A stretch of 64,000 nucleotides of DNA from Syntrophomonas sp. UBA5314 (GCA_002410325.1 DHRK01000007.1:338438-402437); one strand, 5' to 3'; shown: positions 42,319 through 52,194, counted from the first letter of the stretch. Program-made: numbers and translations. Notes: generated by a model from the letters alone, not told the origin.

Positions 42319-43749
42319 TTAAAACCCGGGCCGGCCGCTAAAGGCATGCAGCTTCTGCGGCCCCCGGCCGGCTGTGCCCCCCACTACCAATTCCTTGATC
42401 CTGATGGTAGGCTGGGCGTCGGCCACCGGAACTCCCTGCCCGTCCTTGCCGCATACGCCTATACTGAAACCCAGATCGCTTCCGATCCGGTCAATGTTCA
42501 TCAATACCCGGGGACCGTTGCCGGTAAGGGTGGCTCCTCGTACCGGGGGGCCAATCCGGCCATTCTGAATCAAATAACCCTCCTGAACGTCAAATACAAA
42601 GTCACCGTTTATGGTGTTCACCTGGCCGCCGCCCATCTTTTTTACCAGCAGCCCGCTGGGGGTCGATCTGATTATTTCTTCGGGATCATCCTTCCCGGGC
42701 ATAATCATAGTATTGCTCATTCGGGGAATCGGTTTATCCTGGTAGGACTCCCTCCGCCCGTTGCAGCTGTCCCGGCGCCCTTCGCGCCCGGCGCACACCC
42801 GGTCGTACAGGTAGTCCTCCAGAACCCCGTCCTTAATCAAATAGGTGGGGCGGGCCGGTGAGCCCTCATCGTCAAATCTATAGCTGCCATAGCGTCCCTC
42901 CAGGGTGGGGTCGTCAACCACGCTAACCCCGGGGGCGGCTACCAGCGCTCCTTTTTTGGAGTAAACCGACAGCCCCTTTTGCACCAGATCCGCTTCCAGG
43001 CCGTGTCCGCAGGCCTCATGGACCATGGTTCCTCCCGCTTCCGCAGCCATAACCACCGGCATACGGCCGGCCGGAGCCGGTTCGGCATCCAGCATTCTCA
43101 AAGCCAGCCCGGCCGCCTGGGCAGCCTGCCCGGTCAGGGAAGCTTTATTGAGCAGCTCCCAACCGCAGGTGCCGCCGCTGGAAGCGGAACCGGTTTGAAT
43201 TAACGAATCCCGGGCGGCTATAGCGTTTATACTCCATCTAACCCGGTTGACCAGTTCCTCAACAACCTCTCCCCAGCTGTTGGCTATCTGCACCGATTTG
43301 CTCAGATCGGCCAGGCCGATGCTGACCTGCCGGATTGGGGCTCCGCACCCCCGCGCGGCCCGGTCAGCCGACATGACCAGCTCCACTTTTTTATCAATAT
43401 TTATGGCTTCCGCCGGCCGGGAATAATCGGCGGTATTGTGCCCGGCAGCCTGGTGTAACTGAATGCTCTTCTCCCGGTCCCCGCTTCCTTTCACACTCTG
43501 CCCGGCCAAGCGGGCGGCTTGCAGCAGGTCGCTTTCGTCCAGCTGGTTGCTCGATACATAGGCGGTTCTTTCACCCTTCACCACGCGGATGCCGACTCCT
43601 TGTTCAAATCCCTGATTGATCTTCTCTATGCGGCTGTCCTCGCAGAACACGCTGCTGTTCCGCTTTTCCTCCACATAGACTTCCGCCCAGTCTCCGCCAT
43701 AGCGCAAAGCCTCTTCCAAAATCCGGGTCAACAGTTTCCGGTCAAGCAT
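42319..43749 (-). CDS. tldD: TldD metalloprotease
   Basis: 476 residues with the zinc-binding TMVHEACGHGLEADL (HExxxH) and the C-terminal GGGQVNTINGDFVFDV region of TldD. It forms a hetero-complex with TldE (PmbA). Upstream partner of the gene at 40943. Confidence 0.94.
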   Translation of the reverse strand: MLDRKLLTRILEEALRYGGDWAEVYVEEKRNSSVFCEDSRIEKINQGFEQGVGIRVVKGERTAYVSSNQLDESDLLQAARLAGQSVKGSGDREKSIQLHQAAGHNTADYSRPAEAINIDKKVELVMSADRAARGCGAPIRQVSIGLADLSKSVQIANSWGEVVEELVNRVRWSINAIAARDSLIQTGSASSGGTCGWELLNKASLTGQAAQAAGLALRMLDAEPAPAGRMPVVMAAEAGGTMVHEACGHGLEADLVQKGLSVYSKKGALVAAPGVSVVDDPTLEGRYGSYRFDDEGSPARPTYLIKDGVLEDYLYDRVCAGREGRRDSCNGRRESYQDKPIPRMSNTMIMPGKDDPEEIIRSTPSGLLVKKMGGGQVNTINGDFVFDVQEGYLIQNGRIGPPVRGATLTGNGPRVLMNIDRIGSDLGFSIGVCGKDGQGVPVADAQPTIRIKELVVGGTAGRGPQKLHAFSGRPGF

Positions 43750-43959
43750 GGTTTTTCCCCCAATATGTCAATTGACTGCTATTATCAGTCTCTCCAAGCC
43801 CGGTTAAATTACCTGAAAAGGATTTTTTCGCTGTAATGTATTTGATTTCCTCTATTTTGAACGCAAATAGGCTGAAAGAGCCAAAGGGATAATCCTTCCG
43901 GCCCTCACAAGTTTTGCTGTTATTAGCTGTGAATTAAGGAATTTAGAAAAGCTATTCAA

Positions 43960-43988
43960 ATGAGTCGAAGAACCGTCCCCTAACTCAT
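43960..43988. repeat. Hairpin carrying a REP-type GGGGACGG motif
   Basis: ATGAGT (43960-43965) and ACTCAT (43983-43988) enclose AGAACCGTCCCC. The minus-strand motif AGGGGACGG also occurs in the palindrome at 59137-59211. It lies immediately behind pilO. About 170 bases between here and tldD hold nothing else. Confidence 0.5.
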
Positions 43989-44767
43989 TAACTGAAGGGA
44001 TTTTTGCCTTCAATACTGGGAACTACCGGTTCATCAACGCCTTTCATATGGTCGGCGGTAACCTGATCGAAGAAGCTCTGGAATTTCAACCTCAGCAGGA
44101 TGCTGTTCCCATCGTAGGCGGCTGAGCCAACCAGTACCTGAGTCATATCAACCGACGATGTGGATGAAGTAGTCTTAGCGTCTCCTTCAGCTGGTGTTTC
44201 AACAGTTGTGGTGGTTACCTCCATGGATTTTATTTTTCCTGAGCTCATATCCAAACCGGTCAACACAAAGGTGCGGGGCGCATTTTCCACCGTGAGCATA
44301 AAGGTAAGGATGTCATAGTAGGTTCCGGTTGCTTCAACTTCTAGCTGGGAAGAGTTAACAGCCGCCGTGTTGGCGGTTTTTTTATCCTGTCCGTCGTCAG
44401 TTGCAGGAGTTGTATTGACGGAGGACTTTTCATCATATTTATAATCGATCTTCTTCAATTCCACCCGGCTCTGCCTGGCCGCGTCGGCCAGATACACGAT
44501 CATCTCCGGCACGTAAGGATCTTCCGGCACCTTGTTCAACAGGGCCTGGTAGTCGGTTTTGAGCTTTTGCGCCACCAGGGCCGGTTTTTGCTGGTTCTGC
44601 TTCAGTTTTTCCAACTCGTGCAGGTTGGCCTGGAGCTTTTCGTTCTCCACGTTTACGGCGGCGGCATTATGGACCACCGGCATATAGATATAGTTGTAGT
44701 ATATGTAAATAGACGCTGCGATCAGCAGGATGGTGAGCAAAACCATCTCTCTCTTTGAAAGCCTCAT
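43988..44767 (-). CDS. pilO: Type IV pilus PilO-like protein
   Basis: One N-terminal membrane segment (about 9-24), a coiled coil (about 35-75) and a ferredoxin-like C-domain. ATG 44767 overlaps the PilN stop (ATGA) and has GGGGAG upstream, so 259 residues are preferred over the longer frame. Part of the inner-membrane alignment complex PilMNO; no pilP is seen. Confidence 0.8.
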   Translation of the reverse strand: MRLSKREMVLLTILLIAASIYIYYNYIYMPVVHNAAAVNVENEKLQANLHELEKLKQNQQKPALVAQKLKTDYQALLNKVPEDPYVPEMIVYLADAARQSRVELKKIDYKYDEKSSVNTTPATDDGQDKKTANTAAVNSSQLEVEATGTYYDILTFMLTVENAPRTFVLTGLDMSSGKIKSMEVTTTTVETPAEGDAKTTSSTSSVDMTQVLVGSAAYDGNSILLRLKFQSFFDQVTADHMKGVDEPVVPSIEGKNPFS

Positions 44768-45315
44768 CTTCTCCCCGCTTTCCATTCCATACTGATAGAG
44801 AACTCAATTTCCTGGCTTTTTTCATCGAGTTTAGAAGAAGCCAGAGCCACGTTTTTAAACACCGGACTCTTGCGTAGGCCGGCTAAAAGCTCGGCAACCC
44901 CTGTGTATTCATCGGTATAGCCCTTGAGGGTGATCTTTTTTTCCTCAAAAGTTATGTCGGTCATCAGCATTTGGGCGGGCATGGCGTTTTCGATCTCGCC
45001 CAGGACATCCACATAGGAATCCTTTTTCGCCTCCACCTGTTTTACCGAAGTTTCTTTTTTAGTCAGATCGGAGGGGAGCAGCTTTTGGTCCACCGGTACA
45101 GTGCCCTCTTTTTGCAGGGCCTGGGCTTTACTCTGCAGCTGGGCGTTTAGTCGCTTGGCGGAACCGTAATCGAGCAGAGCGTTATAATAGAATCCCGCCA
45201 GAGTCGCAAAAAAAGCCACATATATCAGGATGCAGAAAGCCAGAGCCGCTCTGGCTTTCTCCCGCGAAGTGTCCCTCTCAATCAGGTTGATGTAAACAGT
45301 ATTGCCGGGCTTCAC
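44764..45315 (-). CDS. pilN: Type IV pilus PilN-like protein
   Basis: 183 residues beginning with the short NLIERD motif that binds PilM (INLIERDTSREK), then a membrane segment (about 25-48), a coiled coil and a small C-domain. GTG start with GGGAGG. Overlaps pilM by one base and pilO by four. Confidence 0.85.
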   Translation of the reverse strand: MKPGNTVYINLIERDTSREKARAALAFCILIYVAFFATLAGFYYNALLDYGSAKRLNAQLQSKAQALQKEGTVPVDQKLLPSDLTKKETSVKQVEAKKDSYVDVLGEIENAMPAQMLMTDITFEEKKITLKGYTDEYTGVAELLAGLRKSPVFKNVALASSKLDEKSQEIEFSISMEWKAGRR

Positions 45316-46322
45316 TAGATAACCTCCCTGGCGGCCAGTCCCAGTGAAATAAGGTAGTCATAGTTCAGGTCCTGTCGTTCGCTTTCCGGCAGCTTGGATG
45401 AAAACAGCAAACGGGCTGATACGTCCCCGGTAACCACATTGTGATCCAAGGTTTCACTCAAGGTCTTATCCAGTCCTCTGATCCGGGCGCCGGTTCCGCA
45501 CAACACCAGAGGGGTTTGCAATTCGTCGTTAAACTGCACGCGGAAGTACTCCAGAGAGCGCGACGCCTGGGTAATCAAATCGCGCACCAGATACTGGTGG
45601 CTGCTTTCCATATCAACCTCAAACAAAACCTGATGGGGATCCTGTTCGGGATCCAGGGCCTGGCTGATGGCAGAAGTGCCGGAGGAAAAATAGCGCTGGA
45701 AAATAAGGGCTCCATTTTTCATTACACATATGAAAGAGCGGGTGTTACCCATATATAGATAAGCCTGCGGCCCATCCCCATCCGCGCCCCCCATAGCCCG
45801 GTGCAGGGCAATGGGATCCAACTCAACCGCGACCAGGTCCAAACCCGCTACTTCACAGGCAACCCGCAGATTCTCCACCTGCGGGCGGCGGACCGCCACG
45901 AAAAACAGTTCGGTTTGTTTGCCGTCCTCATCTTCGAAGTGGCGCACCGGGTATACATCTATGGCCGCCTCTTCCACCGGAATGGGCAAAAAAGTAGTGG
46001 CCTCAAATATGGCCGCTTCCTTCAATTCGTTTATTTTCATGCGGGGTAGGACTATGTTGCGGATAAATACCTGCGGCCCGCCGAGCGAGGAAACGACTTG
46101 CTTTCCCTTCAGGTTCATCCGCCCCACCAGTTCTCCCAAAGCCTGTCCCAATTTTGCCGGATCGCTTATGAGCCCGGCATCAGCGGTGCCGGCAGGGACG
46201 GGTATACTGCCAAAGCCTGCTACCTGCAGCTTTCCCTTGCTATGTTTAACCCGGGCTATTGTAGCTTGTGTAACACCTACCGCCAAGCCTATACCAGGCG
46301 CCGCTTTGCGTCTATTGAACAC
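45315..46322 (-). CDS. pilM: Type IV pilus PilM, actin-like ATPase
   Basis: 335 residues of the FtsA/PilM actin-like fold, with GIGLAVGVTQATIARVKHSK at the N-terminus and LCGTGARIRGLDKTLSE late in the chain (glycine-rich nucleotide loop). It binds the NLIERD motif of PilN in the cytoplasm. GTG start with GGGGGG seven bases upstream. Confidence 0.9.
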   Translation of the reverse strand: MFNRRKAAPGIGLAVGVTQATIARVKHSKGKLQVAGFGSIPVPAGTADAGLISDPAKLGQALGELVGRMNLKGKQVVSSLGGPQVFIRNIVLPRMKINELKEAAIFEATTFLPIPVEEAAIDVYPVRHFEDEDGKQTELFFVAVRRPQVENLRVACEVAGLDLVAVELDPIALHRAMGGADGDGPQAYLYMGNTRSFICVMKNGALIFQRYFSSGTSAISQALDPEQDPHQVLFEVDMESSHQYLVRDLITQASRSLEYFRVQFNDELQTPLVLCGTGARIRGLDKTLSETLDHNVVTGDVSARLLFSSKLPESERQDLNYDYLISLGLAAREVI

Positions 46323-46492
46323 TTCCGTCCCCCTAATCTGCCGGTAGTATAATCCCTGTGGATTAGTGGTCTGGGTAATTATATCAAATATTGTAATAAT
46401 AAGCTGTAGTCAGATAAGGTTAATATTTGAAATGACCGCCTTAAAGCAAGACAATAACCCGACCTAAGTCGGTAATTATAGCAATAAACCGC

Positions 46493-47011
46493 TCAATAAT
46501 AAAGCACCTGGAAGCTTACTACCTCGCCTGAATCCTCGAATTGCCGGTCTTTAAACACTTTTTTGCCGTAACGATCGATTTCATATCGATTAATGTAATT
46601 AAACTCACATTTTATTACAGTTCGATATTGACTGCCCATACCCTTCCCCAGGCAAATAAATTTATAAATACAGGAGCTTTCTTCCTCAGCTTCCAGCACC
46701 GCGCCAGGCTCCTCTACTGAATACGAAGCGGAGCCATTTGGTCCCAGCGGCACCGGGCCGCATGACGCCACAGCGGTTGGGGGCAGCGCCTCTTCCTGGC
46801 GGTGAGCGACCAGGCAGGCATAGATTGCTTCCTGGGTCCAGGCGACTCCTGCCTCCGCAGCCTGTTCCGCCTGTTTGACATCAAAATCATACTGGCTCTG
46901 TTTTCTTTCCAGGAAAGCGGTATTCAATGAAGCGGTGCAGATTACGGCCATGATAAAAAAGAGAATCATCACGAAAACTAAAACATAGCCCTCTTGATCG
47001 TTTTTCTCCAA
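46493..47011 (-). CDS. PilX-like minor pilus protein
   Basis: One membrane segment (GYVLVFVMILFFIMAVICTA) near the N-terminus is followed by a soluble domain with paired cysteines. TTG 47011 (172 residues), ten bases after GGGGAGG, is preferred; the frame is open to 47116. It resembles the PilX-type component of minor pilin sets. Follows two pseudopilin genes on the same strand. A 171-base gap to pilM contains no feature seen. Confidence 0.65.
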   Translation of the reverse strand: MEKNDQEGYVLVFVMILFFIMAVICTASLNTAFLERKQSQYDFDVKQAEQAAEAGVAWTQEAIYACLVAHRQEEALPPTAVASCGPVPLGPNGSASYSVEEPGAVLEAEEESSCIYKFICLGKGMGSQYRTVIKCEFNYINRYEIDRYGKKVFKDRQFEDSGEVVSFQVLYY

Positions 47012-47048
47012 GCCCGCCACGCCTCCCCGGATGCCACTGTACTCATAT

Positions 47049-47621
47049 TCAATGCTTACGGGTGCATATGCTGCTGATAAAGAGCTCGGTTTGACTCTGT
47101 TTGAATTCGACATCAACCCGAATGGTATCGCCGCTTAAATCACTAAATGTAACCTGGTCAGTGTTTTCGGTAATCGGAATGCTGTTTCCCCCGCTACTCC
47201 TGACCACCTGCCCCCGGTTGAGATAATAGCGGACACTTCTACCCTCTCCATCTTTCAGGGAGAGCACCTGTCCCTCGTTTAGCACTTCTGCTGAACTGCT
47301 CTCCTTGACATCGCGGGAAATCTGTTCCAACAACACCCGGGCATAGAACTGCTGATCAGATTGCTGAAAAATCCTGTCAAATCCATTCAGCATCATGCCA
47401 AATATTGAAAAGGCCGCCAGAAGGACCAGCATAGCCAGGGGAAGCGCCGTCAACAATTCAATCAGAGCCGCCCCCCGGTGGTCCAGGCCTTCCTTTAAGC
47501 GCCGCTTCCCGTATTTTAGTATGAAGTTCCACCCTGTTTTTACTGCCCCGCCGCTGCCATTCCACCCTGACCCCCGCTTGGTAAAGCCCTTCTTCCGCCC
47601 GCTGCAATTTGATATAAACAT
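47049..47621 (-). CDS. Pseudopilin, PilW-like
   Basis: The pilin-type segment RGAALIELLTALPLAMLVLL has Glu at position 5 as required for assembly, but lies about 50 residues from the N-terminus. The ATG at 47621 has a good site (GAGGGG), so the leader would be unusually long and the gene would overlap the preceding one by 164 bases in another frame. No closer ATG, GTG or TTG exists. Either the leader is genuinely long or initiation is coupled in an unusual way. Confidence 0.7.
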   Translation of the reverse strand: MFISNCSGRKKGFTKRGSGWNGSGGAVKTGWNFILKYGKRRLKEGLDHRGAALIELLTALPLAMLVLLAAFSIFGMMLNGFDRIFQQSDQQFYARVLLEQISRDVKESSSAEVLNEGQVLSLKDGEGRSVRYYLNRGQVVRSSGGNSIPITENTDQVTFSDLSGDTIRVDVEFKQSQTELFISSICTRKH

Positions 47622-47925
47622 TTTGGCCCCTCATTATAGTCAAAGGGAAATTCCCCCCGGCTTCCTTCAGGTCAACCCACTCATTCTTCTCCAACAGTTC
47701 CCCATCCATGGGCAGGCTCCCGCTGCGCAAGGCCTCCAACAGGGAATACGAAACAGCACCCGCTCTGGTTAAAGCGCGGGATTCGGCCACCCATTCGCTT
47801 GACTGTACATGCACGCCTAAAAGCCCAATAAATGATGTGACAAGAATGGACATGGCAAGCAGCACCTCAACCAGAGCTTGCCCGCGTATTCGAGGTTTTT
47901 TAAAGACTTGTTTGATCCGGTTCAT
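47458..47925 (-). CDS. Pseudopilin, PilV-like
   Basis: 155 residues. The leader ends RIRG, followed by QALVEVLLAMSILVTSFIGL, with Glu5. First gene of the minor-pilin set on the minus strand; diverges from the large plus-strand pilin gene at 48110. The last third of the gene overlaps the next pseudopilin gene. Confidence 0.8.
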   Translation of the reverse strand: MNRIKQVFKKPRIRGQALVEVLLAMSILVTSFIGLLGVHVQSSEWVAESRALTRAGAVSYSLLEALRSGSLPMDGELLEKNEWVDLKEAGGNFPLTIMRGQNVYIKLQRAEEGLYQAGVRVEWQRRGSKNRVELHTKIREAALKGRPGPPGGGSD

Positions 47926-48109
47926 TATAATTAAAGTAATTTCTACCTCGTTTTAGTATTTTCCTCCTTTTTCTATAATTGTTAATTATTTTTCTTTCTT
48001 CTTTTTTAGACCATTTTTTTAAAGTTATACGAATTGACCATCGATAATACCCATAGAGTTTTTCTGATTAAAGCTCGGTTTTTCCCGGGCTGGCGAGGAT
48101 GTTACACCC

Positions 48110-49618
48110 ATGTTGGAGCAAAAGCGGCCTTTAAAAAATGAACGGGGCATGACCCTGATAGAAGTTCTCGTGTCCCTGGTTATCCTGGGGCTGCTTGTCA
48201 GCGTCTTCGTTCCCCTGTCCATCATGATCGCCAAGAACATGCGCGACAATAAGGCCCGAATCAGCGCCGCTCAAATTGCGGCGGCGGTTATAGAAAGGGA
48301 AATTTCGGCCACAACTGGCGAAAACTATTCAAAACGGCCAACCGGTTATACCGTCAGCCAGGAAACCATGAACGGCATCACTTTCACCGTGGAAACCGAT
48401 ATAGAATGGAAAAACGATCCCGCTGACGATGATGAATCGGGGAATGATCCCATGCCCTTTGACTACAAGACCATTCAAGTCACGGTATCGGCTCCAGGGG
48501 CGTTTTCCGGAACGGTTACCCAATTCGCCGACTATCGCAGCTTTATCACCCGGGAAGGGGGCGAGGATCCCTTCGCCGGTATCGAAGTAACGGTGCTGCG
48601 CGGCTGGGACAAGAGCCCGGTACAGGGGGCCCGGGTTACCCTTACCCCGGTAGCTGGAGGCGCAAGTTACACTCTGTCCACTGATGACAAAGGGAAGGCA
48701 ATTCAGCCGCTTGAATTTACCGAGGAAACGGAAGACTATAGGGTCACAGTGATGGAAACCCCGACTCTTATCATGCTGCCCGACCCGGATAAACCGAACA
48801 TCGTGCCCGCCACCCAGTGGTTTACCCAAAAGATCACCATTGAAGTGGAGAATCCTTTCAGTATCACCCTGAACTTTACCGGCCAGCATGCCGGAGGGCA
48901 GGTCACATTGGATCATCCCATCCGAACCGAGATCGAAGGCTATGATTACACCCGGGAAATCGCCCCCGGACAATCCAGCGTCACATTCGCCGGTCTTTGG
49001 CCGGTGGGCAGCGACGGCGTCAACGGCTGGCAGGGCCAGTACGCCGCCATACTGAACCTGAAGGTATATGAACAGGACTTTTCCAAAGGAACTGGGGACT
49101 ACACCCGCTGGGGGGAACCGTCATCAGAGACCCAGAATATATGGATGCACAATGGCAGCAGTTGGTATGCTTCAACGAGCAACTATCCTCCTGATGCTTT
49201 ATATTATCCCGAAGAGGAAAACCAATTGCTTTCACCCCTGCCCCTATTCGATTTTTCGAGTTATTATCCTCAATCGGGCTTTGCCCTGACCGGTAGCCTG
49301 AGCTGGCAGCAAAATCTGTCTCAAGGAGGCAGCGAGCCACCCGGATTGGTTTATATCAGCCCGGACGGACCAGCAGCCCCTAATGGCAGCAGCGGCACCT
49401 GGGAGTGCATTTTGACCACCTGCGATAACGGCATCAGCCGCCAAAAAGTTGGCCTGGGAGCAAAGTATATGACCAACAACTTCCGGCTTCGCTTCGATGC
49501 CAGCCTGCTGATGTCCTATTACCAGATTGATTGGGTAAGCCTGGAATGTGTCTATAGCAAAAATGATATACAATGCAATAAACCCGGACAGAGTCTGGTT
49601 TTCAATGTCACTCGCTAA
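48110..49618 (+). CDS. Large pseudopilin with a carboxypeptidase-regulatory-like domain
   Basis: A classic prepilin start: leader ending NERG, then MTLIEVLVSLVILGLLVSVF with Glu5. After the pilin stalk (to about residue 150) a beta-sandwich of the CarboxypepD_reg type (residues about 163-210, TVLRGWDKSPVQGARVTLTP) and further domains continue to 502 residues, three times the normal pilin size. Such additions suggest an adhesin at the pilus tip. On the opposite strand to the other pil genes. Start site is moderate (GAGGA). Confidence 0.8.
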   Translation: MLEQKRPLKNERGMTLIEVLVSLVILGLLVSVFVPLSIMIAKNMRDNKARISAAQIAAAVIEREISATTGENYSKRPTGYTVSQETMNGITFTVETDIEWKNDPADDDESGNDPMPFDYKTIQVTVSAPGAFSGTVTQFADYRSFITREGGEDPFAGIEVTVLRGWDKSPVQGARVTLTPVAGGASYTLSTDDKGKAIQPLEFTEETEDYRVTVMETPTLIMLPDPDKPNIVPATQWFTQKITIEVENPFSITLNFTGQHAGGQVTLDHPIRTEIEGYDYTREIAPGQSSVTFAGLWPVGSDGVNGWQGQYAAILNLKVYEQDFSKGTGDYTRWGEPSSETQNIWMHNGSSWYASTSNYPPDALYYPEEENQLLSPLPLFDFSSYYPQSGFALTGSLSWQQNLSQGGSEPPGLVYISPDGPAAPNGSSGTWECILTTCDNGISRQKVGLGAKYMTNNFRLRFDASLLMSYYQIDWVSLECVYSKNDIQCNKPGQSLVFNVTR

Positions 49619-49640
49619 CAGGGCCGGAATGGAGAAAAAA

Positions 49641-50309
49641 ATGGATTATTTGCCACCCAAGCATAGCCGATATAACAGGTTGAATAATCAGGCCGGACTA
49701 ACCCTGGTGGAACTGCTGGTCGCCCTGGCTATCACTGTTTTTGTAGGGCTGGCCATCTATGAATTATTGCACGGCATAATGGGCGACTGGACCAGAACAG
49801 AAGCCAATGCCAACGTTACGGCCGATGCCAACATCTTTTTAAGCCAACTGGGCCGGGACATTCGCCTGGCCCAGAATCCCAATAAAAACACGAAAGCGGT
49901 GGTAGTAGTGGTTGAGAAAAAGAATAAAGTTGAGGTAAAGAATCACCGTCTGGATATCTATCATTACGATGAAAGCAGAAATACCTACCGGCGTATTGAA
50001 TACCTGGTCGAGGGTTCCATTGAGAACGGCGAAACTTTAAGGCTCAAGCGCGGGGTGGCGGAAACCAACGACCCGGGCAGCGGCGAAAACCCGCAATACG
50101 GGAACATTGCGAATTGGCAGATCCTGCTGGAAGGGCTTGACAGTCCGGCCATCTTCTATGATCGCACCGCGGATGTTGACGATGACCGCCGCCTGATAGA
50201 AGTGCTTGCTACTTTAAGCGACAAGAAGAACAGCCGCCCCCAATACACCAATTTCAAGATCCAAACCAGCTTCATGTCGCGCAGCCAGCAATTAGGCACT
50301 GGAGGCTAA
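49641..50309 (+). CDS. Pseudopilin, PilW/GspJ-like
   Basis: Leader ending NNQA, then GLTLVELLVALAITVFVGLA with Glu5; a beta-rich domain follows. ATG 49641 is preferred because GGAG lies seven bases upstream and avoids the 71-base overlap of the longer frame (49548). About 222 residues. Second of three plus-strand pilin-like genes. Confidence 0.8.
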   Translation: MDYLPPKHSRYNRLNNQAGLTLVELLVALAITVFVGLAIYELLHGIMGDWTRTEANANVTADANIFLSQLGRDIRLAQNPNKNTKAVVVVVEKKNKVEVKNHRLDIYHYDESRNTYRRIEYLVEGSIENGETLRLKRGVAETNDPGSGENPQYGNIANWQILLEGLDSPAIFYDRTADVDDDRRLIEVLATLSDKKNSRPQYTNFKIQTSFMSRSQQLGTGG

Positions 50310-50351
50310 AACCGCTGTTGAGCCAGGGGGAGATTATTGGGGAGGTTCACC

Positions 50352-52172
50352 ATGTTTCAAGCATCTAATGAAAAAGGCAATACGCTGGTTCTGGTTTTAG
50401 CAGTCATGGCGGTTGGCGCCCTGCTGCTCATGGGAGCCCTGCGCCTGTCCGACAACCAAACCCTGCAGGTCTTCGGCTTCCTCAACCGGGAAGATGCGCT
50501 CAAACATGCGGAACTGGGCTATAATAAATACCTTTGGGAATTGAACCAAGATTCCACTTTTTACCTGGATAGCAGCCGCTTTATCAAAACGCTGGACAAC
50601 AATGCAAAATCGGTATACCAGCCCATCGCCCAGCCCAATGAAGACAACTATCTTGTGGAAATCGAGATTCCCAAGGAGCTGCTGGATTCCACTTACGTGC
50701 CGGTATCCAACCGGGTAACCATCAGAAGCACCGGCTGGACAAATAGAGAACCGGATAAAAAGCGCACCCTGCAGGTTGGCCTGGTTAAGCGTTCCTTCGC
50801 CCAGTATTGCATGATTACCGACAGCGATCTCACTTCAGAAGGAGAAAAAATCGTTTGGACTTCGGGGGAAAAGTGTTATGGGCCGCTGCACACCAACGGA
50901 ACCCTGTATATCGATGGCAGCCCTGGCCCTGTTTTCTACGGGCCGGTGACCTACGGCGTAGCCATCAACCCCAGCTCTAAAGCCAAGGACAAATCCATTT
51001 TTAAAGCCGGTCAGGCCAAAACCACTCCCCTCAACTGGCCCAGCAGCAACAGCGTGTTGATGAAAGCAGCCCGGATCGGAGGACTCGGGCATTACTATAA
51101 TGGACGCACCTGTATCATGCTCCACGACGATGGCTATGATGTGCGCCGCTGGGTGTCCACGGAAATCATCGGCAACCAAACCATTGACACATGGGAATAT
51201 AACGGCCACCTTTATCAATTCGAAAAGACCACCAACGCTGACCTTTACCAGGACAAAGGCAACTTCTATTTTCCCAGTAAGGCAGCCCGCGACGGTAAGC
51301 CGAGCTTCACTTCTTTTAGTGAAATTCGTTCTGCCTACCGCAGCCTTTCTTATCCGTCCAACGGAGTTATCTACGTAAACGGCGGCACAAACCCCGATTA
51401 TACCAACGCTACCAGTAAATGCGATCCCACCCTGGGCAATGTCTTCATCTCCGGGCAGATGGAGGGTCAGTTGACTATTGGCTGCAGCAACGATATATTC
51501 ATCACCGCCTATGACCCGACCGACTGGAGAAATCCCTGGAAGAACGGGGACTCAACCGTTTTTAAATCTTTCACCAAAACCGGAGGGGTGCGTTACCGGA
51601 GCAGTTCAACCGATTTCAAACCGGTAAAGATAGGAGGAGTATGGGACCATACCGAGGTAACCGGCAGCAATCGCGACGACATGCTGGGCCTGGTAGCCGA
51701 CAACAACATATTTATCCTGCATTATTCCTGGCCGGCCCAGATTACTCAAAAAGAGAAAATCACGGAAAAGCCGCCACGCAGCGATACGCTGTATTATGGC
51801 GCATACGGCGGCTGGACCAATGGAACCAATGCCAATGGAATCGAGACCTTCCCGACCAAGAACTCCGGTCCGGACTCGGCGCCATATGACATTCTGATTC
51901 ACGGCGCCCTATTTACCACCAAAGGCAGTTACGGTTACGAAGAGTGGGACCTTGGCCCGGAAAAGGGGAAAATCACTCTGGTCGGTTCCATCGCTCAACG
52001 CAACCGGGGCGTGGTTGGAAGGGTAAATAAATCAGGCTACGACAAAGACTATACCCATGACCCGCGCATGCTCTACACTTCCCCCCCCCATTATATAGAA
52101 CCCACCAATACCGGCTGGCAGGTGGGAGAATGGAAAGAAATAAGCACTCAGGTCACCAAAGCTTCAGATTAA
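50352..52172 (+). CDS. Large PilX-like pilus protein with a beta-rich passenger region
   Basis: ATG 50352 has GGGGAGG seven bases upstream. The N-terminus has one membrane segment, GNTLVLVLAVMAVGALLLMG, without the Glu5 of true pilins, typical of PilX-like proteins. The remaining 560 residues are aromatic, glycine- and asparagine-rich and beta-like, with a region GPLHTNGTLYIDGSP that recalls the DUF4900 family. Probable pilus-tip or surface component. Last of the plus-strand set. Confidence 0.75.
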   Translation: MFQASNEKGNTLVLVLAVMAVGALLLMGALRLSDNQTLQVFGFLNREDALKHAELGYNKYLWELNQDSTFYLDSSRFIKTLDNNAKSVYQPIAQPNEDNYLVEIEIPKELLDSTYVPVSNRVTIRSTGWTNREPDKKRTLQVGLVKRSFAQYCMITDSDLTSEGEKIVWTSGEKCYGPLHTNGTLYIDGSPGPVFYGPVTYGVAINPSSKAKDKSIFKAGQAKTTPLNWPSSNSVLMKAARIGGLGHYYNGRTCIMLHDDGYDVRRWVSTEIIGNQTIDTWEYNGHLYQFEKTTNADLYQDKGNFYFPSKAARDGKPSFTSFSEIRSAYRSLSYPSNGVIYVNGGTNPDYTNATSKCDPTLGNVFISGQMEGQLTIGCSNDIFITAYDPTDWRNPWKNGDSTVFKSFTKTGGVRYRSSSTDFKPVKIGGVWDHTEVTGSNRDDMLGLVADNNIFILHYSWPAQITQKEKITEKPPRSDTLYYGAYGGWTNGTNANGIETFPTKNSGPDSAPYDILIHGALFTTKGSYGYEEWDLGPEKGKITLVGSIAQRNRGVVGRVNKSGYDKDYTHDPRMLYTSPPHYIEPTNTGWQVGEWKEISTQVTKASD

Positions 52173-52194
52173 AAAGCGTACGACCGGATCATTT

